Counted from the first letter of the stretch, positions 1 to 9,723 are shown. The stretch: DNA of 37,787 bases from Rhodospirillaceae bacterium (GCA_026709535.1 JAPOST010000132.1:1-37787); one strand, 5' to 3'. Program-made: numbers and translations. The notes: generated from the sequence alone by a model not told the origin.

Positions 1-369
1 CCCTGGAACCGTTTGGCTGACCATTTGCGCGTGATGCTGCCGGACTTAGGTTATCTCGGTCTCTCGCGCTTTGGACCGCGGGACATGCCCGCCTTGGGCC
101 CCATGCGGATTGTGAACACCCATGTCGATGTCATCGACTGGAAGGGGTCGCGTGGCTTCGTGGGGACGAGCGCGGCCCTGACCCAGATGACCGCACACCT
201 GCAGGCGCGTCGCCAGAGGCAGGTCGATCCTGACGAGCCCACCGGGCTGCTGACTCATCATTTGCTTCATGATGACGACTGTTGGATCTTCCTGGCGCGC
301 CTGTTTGACGAGACCAGCCGGCATGCTGCTGTCCGTTGGCGCGATGCGGCGTCGTTGTTCTACCATTGA
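1..369 (+). CDS. Polysaccharide-deacetylase-like protein, C-terminal part (5' truncated)
   Basis: The frame is open from the first base of the window to a TGA at 367-369, so only the last 122 codons are present and the start lies outside. The readable part contains VNTHVDVIDWKGSRGF followed by GLLTHHLLHDDD and an FLARLF segment. This resembles the C-terminal half of alphaproteobacterial polysaccharide deacetylase (NodB-fold) proteins, where a conserved THH motif sits near the end of the barrel. The metal-binding Asp and HxxxH motifs of the N-terminal half are not in the window, so catalysis cannot be judged. The next gene starts 3 bases after the stop, which suggests one transcript. The family call rests on recalled similarity of this tail only. 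Confidence 0.55.
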   Translation, partial: PWNRLADHLRVMLPDLGYLGLSRFGPRDMPALGPMRIVNTHVDVIDWKGSRGFVGTSAALTQMTAHLQARRQRQVDPDEPTGLLTHHLLHDDDCWIFLARLFDETSRHAAVRWRDAASLFYH

Positions 370-372
370 GCC

Positions 373-885
373 ATGACGATCCACCGTTACCCGCACGAAA
401 CCCTGCGTAATGATTATCTGCGTGCCGGTGCCGGTCTCTTAATCTGCGCACCACTTGCGATCGTTGCCTGGGGCACGTCATTTGGCATGTGGCTGTTCCT
501 GGGAATGTCGGCCTTGTTTGCTGTCTATGGCTTGCGCTCGTGGTTGCGTTCCATCACTGAATATCGATTGACTGGAGACGGCCTGACGCTCACAAATACA
601 GTACTTTCAAGTCTGTCTGGGCGGTATGTGCCTTGGACTGATCTGAACAAACTGACGCTGCGATTCTTTCCCCTGCGTCGCGACAGATCTGAGGGGTGGA
701 TGCAACTGACTGTCCGTACGGCGCACGTGCGATTTTCTATCGACTCGACATTGGAAGAGTTCAACGCCATAGCCAAGGCGGCACTCGCGGCCGGACTGCG
801 CAATGAACTGCCGATGACACAGGCAACGCTGGAAAATTTTCAGGCTTTGGGAGTCGACCCAGCGCACATGAACGAGTCTGCCTGA
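373..885 (+). CDS. Small inner-membrane protein with PH-like domain, unknown function
   Basis: 170 residues starting at ATG 373, only 3 bases after the preceding stop. Residues about 18-56 form two adjacent hydrophobic segments (LLICAPLAIVAWG and MWLFLGMSALFAVYG). They are followed by a soluble beta-rich part with ITEYRLTGDGLTL and VPWTDLNKLTLRFF, the layout of bacterial PH-like (bPH/DUF304-type) membrane proteins with a TM hairpin and a cytoplasmic domain. No catalytic motif is visible. The ABC ATPase starts 16 bases downstream in the same direction, so the gene may be transcribed with the transporter, but nothing in the sequence links it to transport. Codon use looks like that of the neighbours. 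Confidence 0.6.
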   Translation: MTIHRYPHETLRNDYLRAGAGLLICAPLAIVAWGTSFGMWLFLGMSALFAVYGLRSWLRSITEYRLTGDGLTLTNTVLSSLSGRYVPWTDLNKLTLRFFPLRRDRSEGWMQLTVRTAHVRFSIDSTLEEFNAIAKAALAAGLRNELPMTQATLENFQALGVDPAHMNESA

Positions 886-901
886 TCGGCAGGGGCGCGT
901 G

Positions 902-2782
902 ATGGCCGAACCACTGATTGATATCCGCGACCTGCACGTTTCCTTCAGCATACACGGCAGCGAAGTCCCTGCGGTCCGTGGCGCCTCGTTCAAGATTCCG
1001 ATTGGCGGTACGGTGGCGCTGGTTGGCGAAAGCGGCAGCGGCAAGACGGTCCTTTCGCAGACCCTGATGGGCATTCTCCCCAACAACGCGGTCATCAAGC
1101 ATGGTGCGGTGTTGTTTCGTGATCCGAAGCTGGACGGGCGCGTGTTCGATCTGGCCAAGGAAAGTCCGGATGGCAAGCGCATGCGCGCCATCCGCGGTGG
1201 GCGGATATCGATCATCTTTCAGGAGCCGATGACTTCGCTATCGCCGCTTCATACCATCGGTAGCCAGATCGGTGAAGCGCTGAGCCTGCACAGCAAGGTG
1301 ACGCCTAAGGAACGTGACGCCGCTGTACTGGATATGTTGCGCTGCGTCGGGTTTCCGGAACCGGCGCGCGCCGTAAAGACCTATCCATTCGAGCTTTCCG
1401 GCGGCCTGCGCCAGCGGGCCATGATCGCCATGGCTCTGGTATGTCAGCCAGCCTTGCTGGTTGCTGACGAGCCGACAACGGCTCTGGACGTGACGATCCA
1501 GGCGCAGATCCTGAAGCTAATTCGGGATCTGCAGCGGCAGTTCAATATGGCCGTCCTGATGATCACCCATGATCTGGGCGTCGTGGCCAATGTCGCCGAA
1601 GAAGTGGTAGTGATGTATCATGGCGAGATAATGGAGATCGGTACGACGGAGCAGATCTACCGAGATCCGCAACACCCCTACCTGAAGGCCTTGATGAAGG
1701 CTGTACCGCGGTTCGAGATGGATCGGGGTGAACGGCTGACTCCCTTGCGGGAAATCAAGGCCGGAGCCAGTCACTTGTTGCAAACCCGGAAGGAATGGCC
1801 GCAAGGCGCCGATATCTTGCTGAAGGTGAAGAACCTCACCAAAACATTCCGTACTCGCAAAGGCGACGAAGCCGACGTGGTGCGCGCGGTGAATCATGTC
1901 AGCTTCAATGTGCACCAGGGCGAATGCCTCGGTCTGGTCGGCGAAAGCGGATGCGGCAAAACCACTTTGAGCAAGATAATCATGCGCGCCCTGACGCCGG
2001 ATGCCGGCGCGATCACCTATAATCACCAGGGACAGGCTCTTGACGTCTTGGGCCTGCGCCGTGACGCGTTGAAGCAATACCGCCAGAAGGTCCAGTTCAT
2101 CTTTCAGGATCCGTTCAGCTCGTTGAACCCGCGTATGACAGTATTCGATATCGTGAGCGAGCCGCTCAAGATTCACGAGATTGGAAATCCCGCCCAGCGC
2201 CGCGAAATGGTCAGCGATCTCCTGCAACAGGTAGGGTTGGACCCGCGCTTCCTGAACCGCTATCCACATTCCTTCTCAGGCGGACAGAGGCAAAGGATTG
2301 GCATCGCCCGAGCTCTGGCACTGCGCCCAGACTTCCTGATCTGCGATGAACCGGTCTCGGCGCTGGATGTATCGATCCAGGCGCAAATCCTGAATCTTCT
2401 GCGCGACCTGCAAAATGATCTGGGTCTTACCTATCTGTTCATCTCGCATAATCTGGCTGTGGTGAACTATGTAGCTGATCGTATTGCCGTGATGTGCGCT
2501 GGCCGCATCGTCGAAGTTGCCACGGGCGAGAAGCTATTCCGTCGCCCGGTCCATCCCTATACCAAAGCGCTCGTCGCCGCAGTGCCGGAGCCGGATCTGG
2601 ACCACAAGCTGGACTTTGCTGCGTTGATGGAAGGCAAGGCCTCGCAACCCGAAGAATGGCCCGAGCCGTTTGCCCTGCGCGGCCCGGAACAGAAAGAAGC
2701 ATTCCACGATGTCGGCGGCGGTCATCTGGTCCGTGCGTGGGAGGATGCGCAGTTGGACGAGTTGGTTGTCCTGAAAAGGTGA
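902..2782 (+). CDS. Dual-domain peptide ABC transporter ATP-binding protein (YejF-like)
   Basis: A 626-residue protein holding two complete ABC ATPase domains in one chain, as in YejF of the microcin C/peptide importer YejABEF. Domain 1 has Walker A GESGSGKT (about 43-50), signature LSGGLRQR (about 163) and Walker [13 protein letters not shown] (about 184). Domain 2 has Walker A GESGCGKT (about 347), signature FSGGQRQR (about 457) and Walker [13 protein letters not shown] (about 477). Each is followed by a short oligopeptide-transporter C-terminal extension with HPYxKAL. A GTG at 899 is in frame, but AGGGG at 891-895 is better spaced for ATG 902. The binding protein and two permeases follow in the same direction, so this ATPase should energise that importer from the cytoplasmic side. 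Confidence 0.93.
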   Translation: MAEPLIDIRDLHVSFSIHGSEVPAVRGASFKIPIGGTVALVGESGSGKTVLSQTLMGILPNNAVIKHGAVLFRDPKLDGRVFDLAKESPDGKRMRAIRGGRISIIFQEPMTSLSPLHTIGSQIGEALSLHSKVTPKERDAAVLDMLRCVGFPEPARAVKTYPFELSGGLRQRAMIAMALVCQPALLVADEPTTALDVTIQAQILKLIRDLQRQFNMAVLMITHDLGVVANVAEEVVVMYHGEIMEIGTTEQIYRDPQHPYLKALMKAVPRFEMDRGERLTPLREIKAGASHLLQTRKEWPQGADILLKVKNLTKTFRTRKGDEADVVRAVNHVSFNVHQGECLGLVGESGCGKTTLSKIIMRALTPDAGAITYNHQGQALDVLGLRRDALKQYRQKVQFIFQDPFSSLNPRMTVFDIVSEPLKIHEIGNPAQRREMVSDLLQQVGLDPRFLNRYPHSFSGGQRQRIGIARALALRPDFLICDEPVSALDVSIQAQILNLLRDLQNDLGLTYLFISHNLAVVNYVADRIAVMCAGRIVEVATGEKLFRRPVHPYTKALVAAVPEPDLDHKLDFAALMEGKASQPEEWPEPFALRGPEQKEAFHDVGGGHLVRAWEDAQLDELVVLKR

Positions 2783-2789
2783 CAAGCTG

Positions 2790-4724
2790 ATGCGATCGAT
2801 CCGAACTCTTTTGGGTGCGGCCTTGTTGCCGCCAGCAATTGCCGCCAGCGCGCTCTCTCCCTGCATCGCCACGGCTTATGTCGAGCCGCCGTGGTTCAGG
2901 AAAGACATCGCCAGCGGCAAGCTGCCGCCCATCGCCGTACGGCTGCCAGAAACGCCGTCGCTGGTTACCTACAAGGGTACAGACCGGAAGCCGGGTCAGT
3001 ACGGCGGCTCGCTGAATATGCTGATGGCTCGGGCGAAGGATACGCGCATGGCCGTGGTTTATGGCTATGCCCGTCTGGTCGCCTACGACGAAAACTACAC
3101 GCTGGTACCGGATATCTTGGAGCGTTTCGAGGTGGAGGGTGACCGTGTATTCACCTTCTATCTGCGTAAGGGCCATCGCTGGTCCGACGGCAAGCTCTTC
3201 ACAACGGACGATTTCCGCTACTGGTGGGAAGACGTCGTCAACAACCAAACCCTATCTCGGTATGGGGTTCCCCGAGCCCTGCTGGTTCAGGGCAAAACGC
3301 CGAAAGTGGAGTTCATCGACGCGCACACTGTCCGCTTTTCATGGGACAGGCCGAACCCGTATTTCCTGCCGGCCTTGGCGGGGCCGAGACCGCTGTATCT
3401 GTACATGCCACGCCACTATATCAAGCAGTTTCACGAGAATTATGCACCGAAGAAACTTTTTCAGAAGATGACGAAGAAGGGCAAGGAACCTAGAAGCTGG
3501 GCCAAGTATCATCGTAAACTCGGGCGGATGTTTCGATTTCAAAACCCGAAACTGCCGACATTGCAGCCATGGGTTCCCACGACCAGGCCGCCGGGTGATC
3601 GCTACGTCTTCGTTCGTAATCCATACTTCCACCGGATCGACGCGAACGGGCGTCAGATGCCCTACATTGACCGCCTGGTTTTCGTGATCGCCGACAGCAA
3701 GATCATCCCTGCCAAGGCTGGCGTCGGCGAAACCGACTTGCAGGGGCGTTACTTGCGCTTTACCGACTTCACCTTCCTGAAGCGCGGTGAGGACCGGGGT
3801 AAACACAAGGTTTATCAGTGGAAAACCGCGGTCGGGTCTCAGATCGCACTGTACCCGAACCTGAACCACAAGGATCCTGTGTGGCGGAAGCTGTTCCGCG
3901 ATGTAAGGTTCCGGCGGGCGCTGTCCCTTGGGATAAACCGGCGCGAAATCAATCATGTGATGTATTACGGCCTGGCCGATGAAGGCGGCAATACGATCCT
4001 TCCGAGCAGTCCGCTGTTCAAGCCGGAGTATCGCGCGGCTTGGACCCAATATGACATCAGGAAAGCCAATGAACTGCTGAATCAAATCGGTCTGACCAGT
4101 CGCGGCGCCGACGGATACCGTTTGCTGCCTGACGGGCGACCGCTGGAAATCATTGTCGAGGCTGCATCAGAAGGCAGCGAGTACACGGATGCGATGAACC
4201 TGGTCAAGGATTCCTGGCGTCAGATCGGCATTCGCCTGTTCCCGAAGAATACCCGCCGCGAAATGTTCCGGCGGCGCGTCTATGCCGGCCTTACCCATGT
4301 TGCAATGTGGACAGGCATGGACTATGCCAATGTCAGGGCCGATACGCCGCCATTGGAACTGGCGCCCACGGACCAGGTGCAGCTTCAGTGGTCGCAATGG
4401 GGCCTGTACTATTCCAGCAAGGGAAAATCTGGCCAGAAGCCGGACGACCCCGGTGCCATCGAACTGATCAAATTACTGTACAAATGGGAGATGGCGACCT
4501 CGGTTGCCGCGCGCCGCGATATCTGGAAGCAGATGCTCAAGATCTGCGCTGAGCAAGTTTATACGATCGGTATCGTTGGCGGTGTCATTCAGCCAGTCGT
4601 GGTAAATGTTCGGTTGCGGAACGTTCCAAGGAAGGGGGTTTGGGCATGGGACCCCGGCGCGCATCTTGGCATCTACCGGCCTGACACGTTCTGGTTCGCC
4701 AAAGCCAAGAAAGCGATACATTGA
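2790..4724 (+). CDS. Peptide ABC transporter substrate-binding protein (SBP family 5, YejA-like)
   Basis: 644 residues starting at ATG 2790, 7 bases after the ATPase stop. Residues 1 to about 30 form a signal peptide (MRSIRTLLGAALLPPAIAAS), so the protein is periplasmic. The mature part shows the family 5 hallmarks: YGYARLVAYDENYTLVPDILERFEV, then FYLRKGHRWSDGKLFTTDDF, and later FRRALSLGINRREIN. At this length it belongs to the long YejA-like group rather than the shorter DppA/OppA type. There is no lipobox cysteine, so it is probably soluble. The ligand cannot be read from the sequence; peptides, peptide-like antibiotics or opine-like compounds are all possible. It should hand substrate to the two permeases that follow. 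Confidence 0.88.
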   Translation: MRSIRTLLGAALLPPAIAASALSPCIATAYVEPPWFRKDIASGKLPPIAVRLPETPSLVTYKGTDRKPGQYGGSLNMLMARAKDTRMAVVYGYARLVAYDENYTLVPDILERFEVEGDRVFTFYLRKGHRWSDGKLFTTDDFRYWWEDVVNNQTLSRYGVPRALLVQGKTPKVEFIDAHTVRFSWDRPNPYFLPALAGPRPLYLYMPRHYIKQFHENYAPKKLFQKMTKKGKEPRSWAKYHRKLGRMFRFQNPKLPTLQPWVPTTRPPGDRYVFVRNPYFHRIDANGRQMPYIDRLVFVIADSKIIPAKAGVGETDLQGRYLRFTDFTFLKRGEDRGKHKVYQWKTAVGSQIALYPNLNHKDPVWRKLFRDVRFRRALSLGINRREINHVMYYGLADEGGNTILPSSPLFKPEYRAAWTQYDIRKANELLNQIGLTSRGADGYRLLPDGRPLEIIVEAASEGSEYTDAMNLVKDSWRQIGIRLFPKNTRREMFRRRVYAGLTHVAMWTGMDYANVRADTPPLELAPTDQVQLQWSQWGLYYSSKGKSGQKPDDPGAIELIKLLYKWEMATSVAARRDIWKQMLKICAEQVYTIGIVGGVIQPVVVNVRLRNVPRKGVWAWDPGAHLGIYRPDTFWFAKAKKAIH

Positions 4725-4776
4725 CCATGGCCATACCGGCTGCCCACCGTCCTAGCTGATCGACGCCTGCTCGCCT

Positions 4777-5775
4777 ATGTTCCGCTATATTGCTCATCGC
4801 TTGTTGATCATGGCGCCGACGCTGGTCGCGATCAGCTTCGTCGTCTTTGTCGTAATCCAGCTGCCGCCCGGCGACTATCTGACTACATTGATCGAAGAAC
4901 TGCGGGAGCTTGGCGAGCCGGCCGACCTCAAGCAGATTGAGGCGCTACGAGAAGAATACGGCCTCGACAAGCCGTTCATGCTGCAATATCTCGATTGGGC
5001 AGCTGGTCTGCTTCAGGGCAATTTGGGCTATTCCTTCGAATATGAACAACCCGTCGCCGAAGTGGTGGGCGATCGCCTATGGCTCTCCTTCATCGTCTCC
5101 TTCGCCACGATCATTTTCACCTGGATTGTCGCTTTCCCGATCGGTGTTTATTCCGCGACACACCAGTATAGTTGGGCAGACAACTCGCTGACCTTCATTG
5201 GCTTCCTAGGTCTGGCCACACCCAACTTCCTGCTGGCCTTGGTGATGGTTTATCTGGCCAATGTCTGGTTTGGGACCGAGATCGGCGGCCTGATGGATGA
5301 AAGGTACATCGGGCAGCCTTGGACTTGGGGCAAGATCGTCTCCATACTGGAGCATCTGTGGATACCGGTGATCGTCATCGGCACCTCGGGGACGGCCGGC
5401 ATGATTCGCCGATTGCGCGCCAACCTCTTGGATGAATTGCAGAAGCAGTACGTAGTAACCGGGAGGGCCAAGGGGCTGCCGCCGTTCAAGCTGCTGATGA
5501 AATATCCTTTGCGGATGTCTCTTAATCCATTCATCTCGGATATTGGCGACTTGCTGCCCCAGGTGATTTCTGGCGCCGTGATCGTGTCAGTGGTCCTGAA
5601 TCTGCCGACGACCGGAAAAATGCTGTACGACGCGCTGTTGAGCCAGGACATGTTCTTGGCGGGCTCTTTCCTGATGTTCCTGGCGCTTTTGACGGTGATC
5701 GGGGTTCTGATATCCGATCTGGCGTTGGCGTTGCTTGATCCCCGAATTCGATTGCAGGGACGGCCCATCAAATGA
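4777..5775 (+). CDS. Peptide ABC transporter permease (YejB/DppB type)
   Basis: 332 residues with an N-terminal TM segment (RLLIMAPTLVAISFVVFVVI), the conserved PPGDYL loop and several further membrane segments. The EAA-type coupling loop (TGRAKGLPPFKLLMKYPLRMSLNPF, read in two pieces about residues 227-251) contacts the ATPase. The C-terminus DLALALLDPRIRLQGR is typical of DppB/YejB permeases. It starts at ATG 4777, 52 bases after the binding-protein stop, without an obvious strong Shine-Dalgarno sequence. Its last bases overlap the next permease by ATGA at 5772-5775, so the two half-channel subunits are translationally coupled. It forms the inner-membrane channel with the next gene product. 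Confidence 0.93.
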   Translation: MFRYIAHRLLIMAPTLVAISFVVFVVIQLPPGDYLTTLIEELRELGEPADLKQIEALREEYGLDKPFMLQYLDWAAGLLQGNLGYSFEYEQPVAEVVGDRLWLSFIVSFATIIFTWIVAFPIGVYSATHQYSWADNSLTFIGFLGLATPNFLLALVMVYLANVWFGTEIGGLMDERYIGQPWTWGKIVSILEHLWIPVIVIGTSGTAGMIRRLRANLLDELQKQYVVTGRAKGLPPFKLLMKYPLRMSLNPFISDIGDLLPQVISGAVIVSVVLNLPTTGKMLYDALLSQDMFLAGSFLMFLALLTVIGVLISDLALALLDPRIRLQGRPIK

Positions 5776-6941
5776 TCGGCAAACCCAAGACCCCTGCGAA
5801 CGAGCATTACGTTTCCCGGGCGCCGTTTGACCCCTATTCGATCGAAACGCTGACCCCGGAGCAGGAACGTTATTATCTGGCTGGGCAGTGGACGCTGATG
5901 TGGTGGAAGCTGCGTCGACACAAGATCGCGGTATTCTGCGCTGGCGTGCTGGTATTTATGTATTTCTGTGCGCTGATCGCCGAGATGCTCGTGCCGTACA
6001 ACATGGAGTCACGCAATACGGAATATATTTACGCGCCTCCCCAAGCCGTTCGCTTATTTCATGATGGTCAATTTATAGGACCGTTCGTATATGGTCTGAA
6101 ATACAAGCTAAATAAAGACTCCTTGCGACGAATATATATTTCAGATCGTTCAAAAATTTATCGAATCCGCTTCTTCTGCACTGGAGAGAAATACGAATTC
6201 CTTGGCTTGGCAACGATGGATTTCCACGTATTTTGCGCGGCAAAAGGCGGATCGCTGTTTCTGTTGGGAGCGGATCGGATGGGTCGCGATATGTTTTCCC
6301 GTCTGGTGGTGGGGTCGCGAATTTCCCTGACGATCGGGTTCGTGGGCGTTGCCATCAGCTTTTTCCTGGGCATCGCGATCGGTGGGCTGGCCGGTTATTA
6401 CGGCGGGTGGGTGGACTCCATCGTCCAGCGGATCATCGAAGTCTTGCGATCCTTCCCGGTTCTGCCGCTTTGGATGGCGCTTTCTGCGGCATTACCGGTA
6501 ACCTGGTCGCCTCTGTCTATCTACTTTGGCATCACCTTGATTCTGGGCCTGCTGGACTGGACCGGCCTGGCGCGTGCGGTCCGTTCCAAGTTGTTCGCCT
6601 TGAGAGAAGAGGATTTTGCCACTGCAGCACAGCTAATGGGCGCCAAGCCGCGCCGCATCATCGGCCGACATCTTTTACCCAGCTTCATGAGCCACCTCAT
6701 CGCCAGCGCCACCTTGTCAATTCCGGCTATGATCCTGGGCGAGACGGCCCTGAGTTTTCTGGGCTTGGGATTACGGCCGCCGATCACCAGTTGGGGTGTC
6801 CTGTTGTCCGAGGCGCAGAATATCAACGTGGTGGCGTTGTATCCTTGGCTGATGTTGCCCGTTGTGCCTGTAATCATCACCGTTCTGACCTTCAACTTCT
6901 TGGGCGACGGTCTGCGGGATGCGGCGGACCCCTACAGGTAA
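5772..6941 (+). CDS. Peptide ABC transporter permease (YejE/DppC type) with periplasmic insert
   Basis: 389 residues, second permease of the importer, starting inside the stop codon of the first (ATGA overlap). It has a cytoplasmic N-terminus ending in QWTLMWWKLRRHKIAVF, then TM1, LLGADRMGRDMFSR, the membrane core, the EAA loop (AAQLMGAKPRRIIGRHLLPS, about 283-302) and a C-terminus FNFLGDGLRDAADPYR. Between TM1 and the core lies an extra segment of roughly 85 residues (about 75-165) with PPQAVRLFHDGQFIGPFVYG and YRIRFFCTGEKYEFLG. I recall the same insert in related alphaproteobacterial permeases, so it is a family feature and not a local insertion. The DNA for part of the insert (about 6010-6190) is visibly more AT-rich than its surroundings. 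Confidence 0.92.
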   Translation: MIGKPKTPANEHYVSRAPFDPYSIETLTPEQERYYLAGQWTLMWWKLRRHKIAVFCAGVLVFMYFCALIAEMLVPYNMESRNTEYIYAPPQAVRLFHDGQFIGPFVYGLKYKLNKDSLRRIYISDRSKIYRIRFFCTGEKYEFLGLATMDFHVFCAAKGGSLFLLGADRMGRDMFSRLVVGSRISLTIGFVGVAISFFLGIAIGGLAGYYGGWVDSIVQRIIEVLRSFPVLPLWMALSAALPVTWSPLSIYFGITLILGLLDWTGLARAVRSKLFALREEDFATAAQLMGAKPRRIIGRHLLPSFMSHLIASATLSIPAMILGETALSFLGLGLRPPITSWGVLLSEAQNINVVALYPWLMLPVVPVIITVLTFNFLGDGLRDAADPYR

Positions 6942-7330
6942 CGAAGTCCTGTCATCCGCGATTCAGAGCGCTTTCCATGCGGGAAGAACGGTGGTGTCTC
7001 GGGACGCAGACCGCATGAAGCCTTCGGGAGCCAATGTCGGCAAAAGCATCGGGGGACGGGAAATGTCGTCGGATGGCAAACACCGAGGGTCGCCGACTGC
7101 CATTACTGGCCATCGTGCCGGGTCTGATCCGCGGAACGCCCGCGCAAGACGCTCCTGTGTATAGGCAGGTACCTTTTACCTTTGCGCTTTGGGACGCGAC
7201 CGACATCTTTCGGCCTCGGATCAATCTGTGGTGTTCGTGTTCTCGTTCCCGTCCCCGTATTGCCGGTCGCGCCGGATGACATTTCGCGCCCGTGGCGCCC
7301 GGCTTCAAAACGGAGCGGCGGCACATGAAC
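6942..7330. other. Gap between convergent genes, no supported gene
   Basis: This 389-bp stretch separates the plus-strand ABC operon from the minus-strand hydrolase gene. Several short frames are open on both strands, including a Arg/Thr-rich minus-strand frame at 7103-7324, but none has a convincing ribosome binding site or a recognisable protein. I saw no strong terminator hairpin followed by a T-run, although one is expected between convergent operons. Confidence 0.5.
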
Positions 7331-8179
7331 TCAAGGACGGATAATGAGTCCTTCGCGCGCCACAATAGAAGCCTCGAACTTAATGCGCGACCGGTCGGCG
7401 ATAAGGTCCATATCACTGTCGGTATGATCGGGCGCATGGTGAAAGATCACGTATCGTCCCACTTCCGCCAACGTGGCGAGTTCTGCGCCCACTTCCCAAG
7501 TGGAATGGCCCCAGCCCTTGAAATCCGGATATTCCTCGGTCGTGTAGGTCGCGTCATAGATGAAAATGTCAGCGCCCCGGATCAGGGACAGAATATTCGC
7601 GTCGACCTTTCCCTCGACATGTTCGGTATCGGTTACATAGCAGATTGACTTGCCGCCATGTTCAATACGATAGCCGGTGGCGCCATTGGGATGATTTAGC
7701 GGCGCAGTGCGGATCGTCACGTTTTTGTGCAAGGTCAGCGTATCGCCGGCACGGAATTCTTTGAAGACAATGTCGGCTGCCAGAGCTTCCAGCGGAACCG
7801 GAAATATCGGAGTAGCGATCATGCGCAAGAACACCTGTTGCAAGCGCTCCTCATTGTCCCACAGATGACCCGCGTGAACTCGTATCTTGTTGCCGGGCCT
7901 GAACATCGGAATGAAGAAAGGCATTCCCACAATATGGTCTATATGGGTGTGCGTCAGCAGGATATCTGTATCGATCAGGCCCTCAGCACCCAGTTCGATC
8001 CCCAGTTGCCGCAGGCCAGTTCCCGCATCAAGGATGAACAGGTGTCCGCCGCACCTCAACTCGATACACGACGTGTTGCCACCGTAGCGTGCATATTCGC
8101 TACCCGGACAGGGAATCGTGCCACGCACACCGTGAAAGCGAATAAAGAAATCATCCTGATCGGGAGCAGACACGGTCAT
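7331..8179 (-). CDS. Metallo-beta-lactamase-fold hydrolase
   Basis: 282 residues. The metal-binding HxHxDH motif is present as THTHIDHI (H77, H79, D81, H82). Later ligands are represented by VTDTEH (about 181) and the late histidines in GWGHSTWEVG and FHHAPDHTDSD. The N-terminus HGVRGTIPCPG...RYGGNTSCIEL is typical of the branch related to phosphoribosyl cyclic phosphodiesterases (PhnP) and RNase Z, so hydrolysis of a phosphodiester such as a cyclic nucleotide is the likely chemistry; the substrate is unknown. The gene lies 48 bases after the response regulator on the same strand, so the two are probably co-transcribed and may be functionally linked. No signal peptide, so cytoplasmic. Confidence 0.85.
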   Translation of the reverse strand: MTVSAPDQDDFFIRFHGVRGTIPCPGSEYARYGGNTSCIELRCGGHLFILDAGTGLRQLGIELGAEGLIDTDILLTHTHIDHIVGMPFFIPMFRPGNKIRVHAGHLWDNEERLQQVFLRMIATPIFPVPLEALAADIVFKEFRAGDTLTLHKNVTIRTAPLNHPNGATGYRIEHGGKSICYVTDTEHVEGKVDANILSLIRGADIFIYDATYTTEEYPDFKGWGHSTWEVGAELATLAEVGRYVIFHHAPDHTDSDMDLIADRSRIKFEASIVAREGLIIRP

Positions 8180-8227
8180 GAGTCTGTGGGCATCGCTTCG
8201 GTTATCAGGCGGACAGCGACGGACCGG

Positions 8228-8932
8228 TCACGGTACCAGACGGTATCCGCCCGGCTCTGTAACCAGTATCTCTGCCCGGGCCGGTTCTTTCTCGATTTTC
8301 TGGCGCAGGCGGTAGACATGGGTTTCCAGCGTGTGCGTGGTGACTTTGGCGTTGTATCCCCAGACGTCTGTCAGCAGCGTCTCGCGCGATACCACTTCAC
8401 CATTGGCGCGATACAGAAACTTGAGGATTGCGGTTTCCTTTTCCGTAAGCCGCACCTTCTGACCAGTCTCCTCGGCTACCAGCAACTTCATGGCTGGATG
8501 GAAGGTGTAGTGGCTGATGATGAAGACAGCATCCTCACTGGACTCATGCTGACGCAGGTGAGCTCGCAGCCGAGCCAGCAAAACGCCCAAACGGAAAGGC
8601 TTTGTCACATAGTCATTGGCACCGGCATCCAAGCCCAGGATGGCATCGGCGTCGCTGTCGGAGCCTGTTAGCATAATGATCGGGGCCCTGACGCCGTTGC
8701 GGCGCAATAGTCGGCACAACTCACGGCCATCCATATCCGGCAAGCCGACATCCAGCAGCATAATGTCGTATCGGCCTTCCTTTGTCTTCTCCAGCGCTTC
8801 CGCTGCCGTGAAGGCTACGTCGGTGTTGAACTCCTCGTGTAGCCGAAACTGTTCCACCAGCGAATCCCGCAGGTCTGCATCGTCGTCAACGAGTAGGAGT
8901 TGTTTTCCGGAAACGGAAGTCCGTTTGTTCAC
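8228..8932 (-). CDS. OmpR/PhoB-type DNA-binding response regulator
   Basis: 234 residues. The receiver domain (about 10-125) has the acidic pocket DDDAD, the phospho-acceptor aspartate D61 in LLDVGLPDMDG, the switch threonine T89 in MLTGSD and the lysine K111 in YVTKPF. The C-terminal winged helix (about 135-234) has KETAILKFLYRANGEVVSRETLLTDVWG and THTLETHVYRLRQKIE, so it binds DNA when phosphorylated. The start is GTG 8932; no in-frame ATG lies before the receiver core, and the Shine-Dalgarno is weak. No sensor kinase is encoded nearby, so this is an orphan regulator within the window. It heads a probable two-gene unit with the metallo-hydrolase. Confidence 0.93.
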   Translation of the reverse strand: MNKRTSVSGKQLLLVDDDADLRDSLVEQFRLHEEFNTDVAFTAAEALEKTKEGRYDIMLLDVGLPDMDGRELCRLLRRNGVRAPIIMLTGSDSDADAILGLDAGANDYVTKPFRLGVLLARLRAHLRQHESSEDAVFIISHYTFHPAMKLLVAEETGQKVRLTEKETAILKFLYRANGEVVSRETLLTDVWGYNAKVTTHTLETHVYRLRQKIEKEPARAEILVTEPGGYRLVP

Positions 8933-9051
8933 TTAAAGAGCCTACAATGCTGACTGAACAACAAAAATACGAGTTGGAACTGAGCGCCTCCATCAATAAC
9001 ACCCGACAAGATAGGCCGGCAACCGCAGCGGAGGCAATCTTTTCCAAAGGT

Positions 9052-9723
9052 TTACGGCGCGGTTCCGCCACGTCGCCCGAAGATCGCTGAACCGATCCGG
9101 ACATGGGTCGCTCCCTGTTCGATGGCAACAGCAAAATCAACGCTCATCCCCATGCTCAGGTAGTCGACTCTGACATCGCAGGCAAGTTTGGCCAGCAGGG
9201 CGAAGTGCGGCGCCGGTTCCTGGTCTGCAGGAGGTATGCACATCAAACCGGTTACGATGAGGCCTGCCGCGCGGGCCGATGCTACCAGCCCGGCGGCTTC
9301 TCCGGGCGCCACGCCGCCCTTTTGCGGTTCCTCTCCGGTATTGACCTGAATGAAGCACTCAATTTGTCGTTTCTGCTTCTTCTGTTCGCTGGCAATCACC
9401 CGGACTAGTTTCGGCCGGTCAACAGTTTGAATCAGATCGAAGCAGGATACGGCCTCAGCTACCTTGTTGGTTTGGAGATGGCCGATTAGATGCACGCGGA
9501 CATCAGGGAATATCGCCTTAAGCACCGGCCACTTGGAGACCGCTTCTTGAACGCGGTTTTCGCCGAACAGGCGATGGCCGGCCTCCAGGGCCTGGCGCAC
9601 TACGGGTTCATCCCAGGTTTTGGATACGGCGATCAGCGTCACATCACTGCTAGCCCGACCGGCGCGCCGACAAGCTTCGGAGATGGCGGCGTTGAGGTTC
9701 GCTAGATTTTCCGCAACGGTCAT
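9052..9723 (-). CDS. yggS: YggS/PLPBP family pyridoxal phosphate homeostasis protein
   Basis: 223 residues counted from ATG 9723 (an in-frame TTG lies two codons upstream). It binds PLP as a single-domain alanine-racemase-like barrel and buffers vitamin B6 and amino-acid/keto-acid pools; no enzymatic activity is established for the family. Motifs in order: the PLP lysine K35 in LIAVSKTW, LFGENRVQEA, HLIGHLQTNK, FIQVNTGEEPQKGG, LMCIPP, and the phosphate-binding end LSMGMSVDFAVAIEQGATHVRIGSAIFG. All family signatures are intact and the length is normal. It lies 119 bases upstream of the response-regulator gene on the same strand; that spacer contains no gene I can support. Confidence 0.95.
   Translation of the reverse strand: MTVAENLANLNAAISEACRRAGRASSDVTLIAVSKTWDEPVVRQALEAGHRLFGENRVQEAVSKWPVLKAIFPDVRVHLIGHLQTNKVAEAVSCFDLIQTVDRPKLVRVIASEQKKQKRQIECFIQVNTGEEPQKGGVAPGEAAGLVASARAAGLIVTGLMCIPPADQEPAPHFALLAKLACDVRVDYLSMGMSVDFAVAIEQGATHVRIGSAIFGRRGGTAP

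Noticed and set aside
7727-8671. A 314-codon plus-strand frame spanning the metallo-hydrolase and response-regulator genes
   Set aside because: It crosses two intact minus-strand genes and their intergenic gap, so it is a chance open frame.
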